A program made the translations under genes and the position numbers. Under the pieces are notes generated by a model, which was given only the letters and a program-made list of their open reading frames with translations, was not told the origin of the DNA and searched no databases. This document shows, one piece after another, positions 53,148 to 63,200 of a DNA stretch of 64,000 bases (its first letter is position 1; each line of letters opens with the position of its first letter). Source of the stretch: Blattamonas nauphoetae (taxonomy: Eukaryota > Preaxostyla > Oxymonadida); the NCBI GenBank assembly GCA_033064195.1, contig JARBJD010000110.1, positions 154,738 to 218,737 of the forward strand. Reading direction: 5' to 3'.

Positions 53148-56100
53148 TCAGTCCTGAGAGAGTGTGTTATCAGAGGAGATGGCGACTGTCAGGGAGTTTG
53201 AAGTCGAATCAATTCCTAATTCTTCCTTCCGGATGAATGAATACTCCTTCAAAAACTGTGAGGCAACCCTGAAGAGAATAAAAAGTGAAACAGAAACAAA
53301 CAGCGCGATGGCTAGGTTCTTCTGGCTCATCATCAACTGGAAGAACTCAACGTCGGATTGGACGTGAAAGGCAGTAACGGAGCTGAACTGGAGTCGGGAG
53401 AGGGCAGGGACGAAGATGAGGTGGGAGAGGAGGTGCTGGAAGAGAGACACGAGGGTGTGGTGAGATGGGTGGTGTGAGCAAGTGAGGATGGATCGGGAGG
53501 GCGACTTGTTCTGCCGAGCAGCCATTCGCATCTCGTTGCGGCTGTCTCTGCTCAAGTTCAAAGCACGCTTGTCGAGTGCCTTCTCGACGAGTGTGGCGGC
53601 TGTCTCGAACAGGCTGGTGATTGTGTGGACGTGAATGTTGTCTGGACGGGCGTGTCCTCCCGCACGGCCACAGCGTTGGCATTGACCACCTCAACAAGCA
53701 CTTGCGACGAGGTGTGCCTGTGATGTGCGTGTGGAGTGGGGAGGGCGAGGCTGTCTATGATGCGAAGGGAAGCGTCGCTGTCTTCGACGGCCGAGCGGGA
53801 GGACGTGGTGAGATGGAACTGCGGGGTGATGGTGATGTGATGATGAAGACTGGTCCTCCAGTCCACATAGCTGTCCCCCCACCCTTCGAGCGAGACGTCG
53901 AACAGCAGCATCTCTTCGGTCGTGCGGATGTGCACAGAATCGGAGCGAGACATCGAATAGCCGCGGCGGGGGAAGGCTGAACGAGCAGCAGCTCGCATTT
54001 TGACACACAGCCGATGGGTGAGAGTTGGGTGAAGTCGGGCTGTGCTGGCAGACGAAGAACGGGAGCGACGCATTGAGGTTGAGCAGTATCAGTCGTGTCT
54101 GGTTCATCTCCCAAAAGTTCAGAGACTGCGAATACGCGGCGATGGCTGTGAGGACGAGGGGGATGTTGGTGGCTGTGGACAGAACGCGGTTGAGGAGCAC
54201 AGTGTTGCTGTGGGAGAACTGAAGAAGATGAGATAAAGAGAAGACAGACCAATCAGCACGTGTTGGCGAGTGAAGAGAGCCGCGAATACACTTCAACCAC
54301 TCTCGTCTTGCTAATTGCCTGCGATTTGATGGGCGGAGCGACTGGGCTCTCATCGACAGCAAGACTCTAACATGAACGGCACAACAACCTCCTCCTCGGC
54401 CCTTCGGAACAGCTCCAACGCCCGCTCCACCTCGTCCACAGACAGGACATGTTCGGCGAGAGGGGTAGTGTGGAGGTGGGAGTGTTGGTGCTCTGCCGCT
54501 TCTTCTCCTCGTCCTTCTGCAGCAGTATGACGCTGTAGACAACAAGAAGGACGAGCAGGTTTCGTCTGGCATACATCGGACTCGCACAGTACTCAATGTC
54601 ACCGATCGAACTAGGCAGCGAATGACGGGACAGCAGAGAGACGAAGAAGAGGAGGAGCGGAAGGAGGCAGTTCCAGTCTTCCAGTTCCGCCTTCCTGCCC
54701 CCTCCGAGTCCTTCGTCGCATCATCGTGCACCTCCTTCCTGAACTCGCTGATTCACCCCGTTTCGATGAAGTCGTTGATGTCGATGTTCGAGAATGAGTA
54801 ATTGTTGTACAAGTTGATGTACTCGACCAGCTCCCCAAACATCATCCCTCTCTTCTCTGCTTCCAACCAGTGCCGGAGTTCTTCGATGGTGGCGTGACTG
54901 TGTAGTCGAGCACATCGCCGTGTGGGAGGGAGTGATTCTTGTTTGTCTGGATCAGCGTGACCTTCGTCGAGTACTCCATCGACGTGGTGTCGGGAACGAG
55001 GTTGGGTGCGATTGGCAGCTTGTTCAGAATGGTGATGTTGAGGCTTTCCTGCGCGACAAGGAAGGGCGACGTGTGAGGTGAGGCCTGATTGGTGGAGTGG
55101 AGACGCAGGGCGAGATAGGGCTTTGATTCGATTAGCTTCTTCAGAAGAGCGCAGAAGAGAAGGGAGTTGATTGGAATGTGTCTGGATGGGTTGGGCATGG
55201 GCATGTCGTCCATGTCGTCCGAATACACACTCCCATCATCCATCTCGTCGCTCACCGACGTCCACTGCGGATGCAGCTCCGATAAAAGCTGGACGACGAG
55301 CTGGCGCGTGAATTGGACAGGCTGAGGGCGAAGGGGTAGGAGTGGTTGCCGAGAGCAGATATGGGGATGAACGAGGCGAGCACACTCATCAAGTTGCCTG
55401 GCTGAGAGCACGGTGGGAAGATCGTTCGGAGCTGCTCGATCTTGTTGAATACGTTGCCCGACGAGAACGTGCCCAGTTTGGTCAGGCTGGATGCGATTTT
55501 GGTGTTGAGTGTCGGCTCGAACGGTGAGAGGTTGAGAGTCGCTTTTGTATTCGCTGTAAATGGTTCTTGATTGCCTGCCTTGCCTATCGAGATTGGGATG
55601 GTCTTGCTCTGCCTGAACCTGTGGACTCGATCGAATTCGCTCAGATGTGCCTTCCGCGTGACCGAAGTGAGATAAATTTTAGTCAGATGGATCTCTATCG
55701 TGTGGCCAATCTGAGCAACAGGTAAGGAAGTGCTGAGATTGGATGACGTTGTGCTTTCGAACATCTGGTCCTCTCCGGGCAGCACCAGCTTCCGAGTCTT
55801 CCGCATGAACGTGTCGATGCGCTCGAAACTTCAGCATCTCGTTCTGGATCTCCATCGCCTCTCGTTCGATTTCCCGCAGCCTGTGCTTGCTGACTGTCTG
55901 CGTGGTTGATGCTTTGTAGTGTTCGTTGATGAACGGCCAGTGCAGCAGCGAATATGGGTTGTTCAGCTGCAGTGGCTCGTGAAGCTTCAGCGGATCCGAA
56001 TAATCGTGCGACGGACGCGAACAGATCGTGTTTGGCGGGATGGTTGATGCGGTTGTGTAGAATGCCGGCGTGCAGAAGAGAGAGTGGGCGAGCGAGCGCA

Positions 56101-57122
56101 TGTTGAGGAGGTTGAAGTTGAGGAAGGTGAGGAACGTGCGACTGAGGACGACAGCGCTGACTGGCTGCGGAATCGCTTTGATCAGTTCGTACGACGGGAT
56201 TTTCTGAAACTCGACGTGGGCGCTGAGGCTGCCCTCGCTCTCCGTCTCGTCTTCGTACTCCGACGCGTCTGATCCGAAGAGGAGCTCGTTCTGCGCCTCG
56301 AGTTCCTGCTCCTGCTCGAACGCCTCGGAGAAGGAGCGGATGGCAGCGTGGGAGATGACAGGGGTGGATGTGAATAGCGAGGCTGAGCTGAGAGGAGAGA
56401 TGTGTGCGGGTGAGGGGCGCGGAGAGGAGGGCTGACGAGTCGATGTTCGACTTCTTCCGCACAATCGGTGGGGCAGGCCGGTTCCCAAACTGGCTCGTCA
56501 TCGCGTTCGGATGCGACATCAACTAACCCTGCCCGTGCATCGAGAACGATGACTGTCTTGTCAGCAGCGGGCGCACAGCGACGAGCTGAGGATCTGGTTT
56601 CTCGCTCGCGCTGAGGGAGCCATCGTCGGTGCTGTGACCTGAGGACGACTGGTGGAAGGAGGGCACAGAAATCTGGCGAAGAGTGATGTGATGCGAATGA
56701 AATGACAGTGAGCGTGTTTTCCTCTGCTCGGACTGGTCTGTTGATGAAATGAAATCGATGTTGTCGTTCAGGCGTGGTTTGGGCGGAATTGGACGAGATT
56801 GAACGACTGGCTTCTTTGAACGGCAGAGAGAATGTGAGATGAGATGGGGGGTGTTGGGAGATTGATGCAAATCGTGCATAATCTGCTGGTAGTATTGCTG
56901 CGTGGGATTCCTGATTGTCAGCGATTTTGAAGCGATTTTCTGCAGGTACTCAGGAGATTGTCGAGGGTTCGGAATAAAATTGTCCAGATTTGACAAAGAA
57001 AGGCCGGGGGAAGTCACGGTAAGGAGTGTTGTGTGGGTGAGTGTGCTGAATGCAATCTTGTTCATGTCTGTCGAGAGTATGGTTGAGGCAAACGATGGCA
57101 CAAAACTTTCTGATGTTGGCAT
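53148..57122 (-). pseudogene. Large membrane-protein gene with repeated frame breaks
   Basis: Consecutive minus-strand open frames tile the region in changing phases: 56523-57122 (MPTSESFVPSFASTILSTDM), a Ser-rich and acidic part (LLFGSDASEYEDETESEGSL), 55252-55806 (LPGEDQMFESTTSSNLSTSL), 54842-55411, a part with TIEELRHWLEAEKRGMMFGE and NLYNNYSFSNIDINDF, one with NTVLLNRVLSTATNIPLVLT, LLFDVSLEGWGDSYVDWRTS, and a last frame ending in a transmembrane helix (AIALFVSVSLFILFRVASQF). At about 55830 a T-run is one base too long for the frame; other breaks lie near 56520, 56400, 55400, 54750 and 53900. Breaks are too frequent and not GT-AG bounded, so this is a decaying gene or low-quality sequence. 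GC content is higher than in neighbours. I do not recognise the family. Confidence 0.55.
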
Positions 57123-57224
57123 CTTTTTTTTGAATCATCAATGTAGATTTGGACTTGGTTTCTTTTTAGTTTCGGAGTAAATCTTGTGGAACGAGTGTCT
57201 TGAGCTAGAAACAATCCTTCCGCA

Positions 57225-57410
57225 ATGATACTGACAAATACTCAATCCCCAGTGCTCGTCGCTCTTCTTTGTTTTGTCTTTTTATTCGAATCTGAGTGTG
57301 AATGGGTGCAAAAAACGGTCGAAAACCAATTCAAAGCCATCGTCGAATTCTTTGTCCAAATTGGACACTTATCCTTCGAACTTCTTCCTTCTTCTGAAGA
57401 TGCCTCTTGA
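57225..57410 (+). CDS. Short open frame with signal-peptide-like start, weak support
   Basis: MILTNTQSPVLVALLCFVFL followed by about 40 mixed residues, ending TGA. A hydrophobic start after an ATG resembles a secretion signal, but the frame is only 61 codons and the opposite strand is equally open. It may be a first exon. A second chance-length plus frame lies at 57672-57989 (MSTLERNQYSEEENTVHEEN, 105 codons) with no recognisable feature. Confidence 0.2.
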   Translation: MILTNTQSPVLVALLCFVFLFESECEWVQKTVENQFKAIVEFFVQIGHLSFELLPSSEDAS

Positions 57411-58301
57411 TGATCTGCAGACACATCTTCCAAGCCTTTTGATCCCCTGGTTTCTGATTCTGTAATTGCTATCCTTGTCCAACTCGAGAGTCTTGCTTTG
57501 TTCGGAAGGACAGTGTATTGTTCCAGTGATGGTCGAAGTTTAGTTCGAGGTTCCTCTTCAGATTGTGAACATGGCGAATATAGTAATGATTCTGAAGAAC
57601 TGACATTGGATCATCTCCATTTCGCTCTCCTTTCTTGAGTAATCGTCCGTTGACAACGATTTACGCCAGGTGTGAGCACTTTGGAGAGAAATCAATACTC
57701 AGAAGAGGAGAATACAGTTCATGAGGAAAACAGGGGAGATTTAAAATTGGATGGACATTTAGGGCTGCGCATTAAGAGGGACGCAAACAATAATATAGAA
57801 AATAATGAGGAGACAGACAATTTGCACATCTTTGTGGATTCAACTACTCATATAAGCCATTATTCACAAAACAAAGTCGATCAATCCTGGACTTTTTTAT
57901 TTCATTCCATTGATGTCAGAAAGATATCAAATAGGAGTATGAGACTTCTCACGGGATACCTGGGTCATTTCCATCCCATTTCTTCCTGATTCACACCAAT
58001 AACAGCGAGTCACTGATTCTCGCGCAAATTATGGAGACTTTTTGGAAAGGCCTGTTCCAGAGTTCAGTTACTTCAAACTTTCAAGTTGAAGCAAAATTTT
58101 GAAAATTTTCAAAAAAGCAAAAACCTTGATTTTGGCGGAAGCTGGTGTATTTTTTCAAGGTTCCGAAGGTTGCGACCCTTCTCATCGGTCCCTTTTAGAC
58201 CGGCATCGGAACTCATTTTTCTCGATTTGAGTTCCGGAGACGTACGTTGGTCTTGCCAAGGGCCTAGACCATGCCAAAGGGCAGTGATATGTGAAATTAA
58301 A

Positions 58302-58386
58302 TGCTTCCGCCAGGAATTGAACCTAGGACCTTCAGCTTAGTAGTAGTAGTGCGTGCACTCACCATTACCACTAGACTATCCGGTCC
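58302..58386 (-). other. tRNA-like (tRNA-derived) sequence
   Basis: The minus strand shows a box-A-like TAGTCTAGTGGTAATGG and a box-B-like GGTTCAATTCC with a T stem CTAGG/CCTGG, separated by a long variable region with an ACT repeat. The acceptor ends do not pair. It lies in a repeat-rich zone and looks like a tRNA-derived SINE head or a pseudo-tRNA. Confidence 0.5.
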
Positions 58387-58487
58387 TGAAATTATCCCGA
58401 AAAATCAGAAACTTTATACCCGAAAAAAAGACACTATAGCAGATTTAAAATTTGAAAACTTTGTCAATAAATTCAATATATAGCAAA

Positions 58488-58605
58488 ATCGCTCCCGTGA
58501 AAAAGTCATGCTTTTTAACGAGGGTAACAAGTGGCCAAGAATTAAGATTTAGCAGATCGCTCCCGTGAAAAAGGCATGCTTTTTAAGGAGGGTAGATAGG
58601 TAGAC
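58488..58605. repeat. Two direct repeats with an internal AAAAAGCATGCTTTTT-like palindrome
   Basis: TCGCTCCCGTGAAAAAG is followed by TCATGCTTTTTAACGAGGGT in the first copy (about 58491) and by GCATGCTTTTTAAGGAGGGT in the second (about 58560). Each copy can form a hairpin, with CTCCC/GGGAG-type outer pairing as well. The copies are about 70 bases apart. Confidence 0.8.
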
Positions 58606-58676
58606 GATAAAAGGAATATATAGCAGATCTGAACATTCGAGATATAAAGCACAGGTCGAAACTAACATTTTCAGGA

Positions 58677-58752
58677 GCTAGTAGCTCAGTGGGTATGTTC
58701 CATGTCCACCCGTTTCTAGAGGGTGGTTCGATTCAGGCGAGGGGCAATCTTA
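58677..58752 (+). other. tRNA-like sequence on the plus strand
   Basis: A box-A-like TAGCTCAGTGGGTA (58683) and a box-B-like GGTTCGATTCA (58725) are spaced as in a tRNA. The stems are incomplete. It immediately precedes an A-rich tract of about 180 bases, an arrangement reminiscent of a SINE with a tRNA head and an A-rich tail. Confidence 0.45.
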
Positions 58753-58754
58753 AT

Positions 58755-58935
58755 TTCAAAAAAAATGAAAAAGTTTCAAAATGCCAAAATAATTTCAAAA
58801 ATTTAAAAAAAATTCAAAAATTCAAAAAAAATTTCAAAAAAAAAATACTTAGGAAAATTTCAAAAAATTCAAAAATTCAAAAAATTCAAAAAATTCAAAA
58901 AATACAAAAATTCAAAAATTCAAAATTTCCAAAAA
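58755..58935. repeat. Low-complexity (TTCAAAAA)n tract
   Basis: An A-rich, T-poor simple repeat made of TTCAAAAA-like units with variable A runs. It separates the tRNA-like sequence from the first of two long direct repeats. Confidence 0.9.
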
Positions 58936-58944
58936 AGTTGAAGT

Positions 58945-59575
58945 ATGAAACCTCGACGTAATTTCCCTTGATACTCAGGCAAAATGGTGCCCTCGTGGCT
59001 AATGCGTAGAACGAATTGAAGGTTGGATTGGAGCGGGACGAGCTGGGAGGCTGTCCCCGGGGGTTCACTGTGGGCATCACTTGAATGTGACCGTAAATCA
59101 TGCCCCGCCAATACCTTAGCCCTTCAAGGAATTCGCCAGCAGTAGTCATTGAGTAGGATCATGATAGAGTGATCCCCAAAGGAGTATCGGGTTGTCCTAC
59201 GGTACAATCATACAAAAACTTGATAAAGGAAATGATGAACGATGAAGGCTTGAATGATTGAATGATTGAATTTCAAGTTGAAAAATGATACCTCGACGTA
59301 ATTTCCCTTGATGCTCAGGCAAAATGGTGCCCTCGTGACTAATGCGTAGAACGAATTGAAGGTTGAATTGGAGACGGTGGATTTCTAGGAATCCGCCCGG
59401 GGTTCATGTTGGCTTCAGATTCTCGACAGAGAGTTTGACCGTAAATCATGCCCCGCCAATACCTTAGCCCTTCAAGGAATTCGCCAGCAGTAGTCATTGA
59501 GAAGGATCACGATAGAATGATCCCCAAAGGAGTATCGGGTTGTCTCATGGTACAATCATACAAACTTGAAAAATT
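58945..59575. repeat. Two 280-bp direct repeats in front of the Polinton-like polymerase
   Basis: The copies at about 58945-59222 and 59288-59572 share CCTCGACGTAATTTCCCTTG at the start, GGTGCCCTCGTG and TGCGTAGAACGAATTGAAGG, a variable middle of about 60 bases, and a long common end (ATCATGCCCCGCCAATACCT; CAAAGGAGTATCGGGTTGTC). Both are followed by TGAATGAT-type microsatellites (59225-59275, 59570-59640). They carry no open frame. They could be subterminal repeats of the adjacent large element or an unrelated noncoding repeat family. Confidence 0.85.
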
Positions 59576-59870
59576 GAATGATTGAATGATTGAATGATTG
59601 AAAAATGAAAGAATGAATTGAATGAATGAATGACAAAATGAAACAAAGAAGAAAGAAACAAAAAGAAAGAAGCAAAATGAAAGCTGGCACAACAAGGAAC
59701 AAGAAATAAAAGTTCCAACACCTCACTTCACATTTCATTTTTCTTTTTTGATTTTTTAATTTGTATTAAATGACAACAGTGAACACTACATATGTCTCGC
59801 TAAAGACTTCGAACCCTCCAAAGGGGAGTGAAAACGTCGAACAGATGCCAAGCAAGCTTTGATTCAGTCA

Positions 59871-60194
59871 ATGAAAGAAGAGAACTGTGAACTTGTCTCT
59901 GAGTATGTCAGACACAATATCCCAGTCATCTATGTTCATGAAGGTGTTGAATGGAGGATAAAACCAAAGTTGTGGAATCATGGGAACAGACCACACATGT
60001 CACAACGTCGACACTACACTCAATCATTTGTTGAGAATGAACTGAGGAAGTACAACTGTGAGCTCGTTGGTGAGTACAAGCAAGTTCCAACTCCATTCAT
60101 ATATCGAGAAATTGGTGGTAGTGAGGTTTTCAAAGTGCGACTAGATTCATGGTTCAAGGCAAAGAAGAAGCCACATTTGAGGAAGCCAAAATAA
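59871..60194 (+). CDS. Small protein with two copies of a 45-residue motif, element-associated
   Basis: The 107-residue frame holds two related blocks, ENCELVSEYVRHNIPVIYVH ... RIKPKLWNHGNRPHM and YNCELVGEYKQVPTPFIYRE ... RLDSWFKAKKKPHL. The pattern (CELVxEY...P.IY.....W/F......KPHL) resembles the small repeated DNA-contact modules found with HNH homing endonucleases, an uncertain comparison. Its stop lies 45 bases before the polymerase ATG on the same strand, so it probably belongs to the same mobile element. The upstream stretch 59640-59870 is AT-rich and empty. Confidence 0.55.
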   Translation: MKEENCELVSEYVRHNIPVIYVHEGVEWRIKPKLWNHGNRPHMSQRRHYTQSFVENELRKYNCELVGEYKQVPTPFIYREIGGSEVFKVRLDSWFKAKKKPHLRKPK

Positions 60195-60238
60195 TCACTC
60201 AACTTTTTTGTATTTTTTATTTTTTTAATTCGTAGTAA

Positions 60239-63200
60239 ATGACACAACTCTGGAAAGTGAAGCAACAAATCAGAGAGGTTAGAGAACTATTTCCAAACAC
60301 TCAATTCGCATTTACTGATGGTCGAACATACAAACCTGACAGCCCAAACAAGCAACATCACTATTCATTTCTCCTGGCAATGCTTCAACACCCAGATGTT
60401 GGATATCGAAATCCTAATCCAACAGCATATCTTTATATCAATTCAATTCAAAAATTCCTGAACGAAGTGAGACATCAACGACAAATTGAACAACAACTGT
60501 TAATTCAGAAACAGAATGAACAGAACAACAACACAATGATGAATGAAGAGGATAAAAACGTAATCATCATGGACATGAAAGCAAATCCAAGAGTGAACGA
60601 AACTGAATTGAAGAAGCAAGTGTTCAAGATCACACGGAAGCTAAAATCAATTGAGGAGAAGCTGATGGATCACTGGATGAAGAATCTGTTGATCATTCAG
60701 AAGAAGAATGAACAAATGGAATCAAGAACAGTGAAGTCATTCAATGGATTCAATGAATGTATCTTGCTCGCTGAACCAAGAGACAAACCTGGCTTCAACG
60801 AATGTCTGACGAACGCTCGAAAGAAGTTCAAAAAGAATGAGGTCGAGAAGGTTGAAGACAATGGAAAACCTTATCAGCTGTACTTCCACAATCATCTGAA
60901 GAATGGTGAGGAAATCAGAACCTTCATCAAAACAGTGTATGAAAAAGAGAAGGATCGTCCATTCAAGATCAGCATTGACTTCGGAAAGATTGTTGAGAGA
61001 AAAGACAAAGATGAGACACTGTACAATGATTTCAGACCAGAATTGGAGAACACATCAAAGAGTTTTCCAACAGTGATCAGAAGTGAAGCAGACATCACTG
61101 AGTATTCCAAGTATGCAATCAACCTTATCAAAGAATCACAGGAGAGAACTCTGATGGACACAAAGACAATGTTCATTGCCTTCCGTTCCATTCTGGTTGC
61201 AGTGTACAGATTCCCAGTTGCAGGAAAAGCGAATGCAATTCTCACTGAACATATCAAAACGAGAAACATTCGGTACATAGATTCTGAGTACAACATATGC
61301 TTCTTTCAAGCGCTCTCATTCCGTACACTTCCAGAGGTTCAAGGAAAGAAGATATCAATTAAAATGAGAAACACCGAAGCATACAAACTGTTCACCAAAT
61401 GGATGAATCTCACCAATCTCACGTCATATCAACTCACTGAACACTTGCGAAAATACCCTGGATTTGATATTGCATCTGACATGGAGAAAGCAATGCAATT
61501 ATTCAATATTACGGTTCACATTTATGAATACGACGAAGACAAGAAGAAATATTTCCTGAGTCAATCGTACATCAACGAGAATGATGACGCAAGAGTTCTT
61601 CCAATCCTGATGATTCCTCTCACTGCAACTCTTGTTCATGTGATGTTCATTGTTGATCCCGAGAAAATCACTGGATATAAACTCTGTCCATATTGTCAGT
61701 CAAGAGGATTCCAAGTGAAGGATTCTCACTTCAAGACATACTACGAGAAGCATCTCAAAGAGTGTAAAGAAGTTGATGGAAAACATGTGAAGAAAATCTC
61801 CCTTGACAAAACACCAAGACCATATGTTCCACACATCCTCAACAACAAGACTCATGAATTTCTGATGGCACACAAAAGACAAGACGAATTCAAACCAACA
61901 CAATACTACATCACATACGATTTCGAAACGATGGAAGATCTCATTCTTGACAATCTATTCTCTGATGACAATACACAGTTGCTCTCACATTTGAAACCGC
62001 TCTCTGTTGCATCAGCAATCAAATCAAAATCAGGCGTTCAATCGATCTACTTTGATCTTCGAGATGGAAAAGACTTTGTGAAGTAATGGATCAGAGAACT
62101 CTTCAAATATGCAGAAACTGTTCGAGAGAACAACCAATATGAAGACCCTGAAATTCCCTCACAAAATGAAGTCAGTGTGATTGGATTCAACAGTTCCAGA
62201 TTCGACATTTTTCTTATCTTTCGTGATCTCGTTGACAAGGATTGGAAAGTGGTGAGCTTTCTTGGATCAACAACAAAGTACAAACAAGTATTGATCAGAC
62301 ATGAGAAAACACAACAGGTTCTTCGGTTCATCGACATGATGTCATACACAGGACCAATGACATTGGATAATGCAGTAAAAGCCTTTGGAGGAAACACCAC
62401 ACTCCAGAAATCATTCTTTGCTTACGAATCTTTGATTCATCAGACTACGATACAGTACTAAGCAAACAAGAACCTTTCTCCAAATATGAATTCTACTCCA
62501 GTCTGAACAAGAGTGAAATGTCCGACACTGAGTACCAACTTTACCTTGATGATTGGAACAAGCAAGGATTCAAGAACAGATGGGAATATCTGAGATTCTA
62601 CAACATCAGAGACGTTGAATGTATGATTGCACCATTGGATAATCTGATTGATTTGAACTTCCAATACAAAGTGGATATGTTGCACAATCTCTCACTGTCA
62701 GCAAATGCTTCTGCAATCAAATACGCATGTGCCTACAAAGACTTTGATATTGATGCTGACTATAATGAATGTGACGAATCTGGACCAATCAAGATCACCA
62801 AACAATACTGGAAGTACAAAGTTGAAGGATACAGGTACCAAGACCAGAAAGCTCATCGCAGTACTGACAAAAATGTCAATGAATCAGACTTCGATTGGTT
62901 TGTTCAACAGTGCAAGAGAGTGTGCTATATCTGCAAATGTCACTTCACACAAGCAGTTCGACCTACGTTGGACAGAATCGACAATACAAAAGGTCATTCA
63001 AAAGAGAATGTGAAGATCTGCTGTGATTACTGCAACACTTACAAGTCAGACCATGATGAACATCTCACTCGATTGAGAATTCAATTGAAGAAATACTGCA
63101 TCTGGAAATCATTGCCGATGACTCTGACACATGAGCAAACCTATCACAAACTCAGAGCAGCAGTGACTGGTGGATTTTCGAATGTTCAGCATAGACAAAA

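Noticed and set aside
58755-58961. Lys/Phe-rich open frame of about 90 codons
   Set aside because: It is a translation of the TTCAAAAA simple repeat.
62084-62086. TAA within the Polinton-like polymerase read as Gln
   Set aside because: The same gene also contains frameshifts further on, so ordinary decay (or sequence error) is the simpler explanation.
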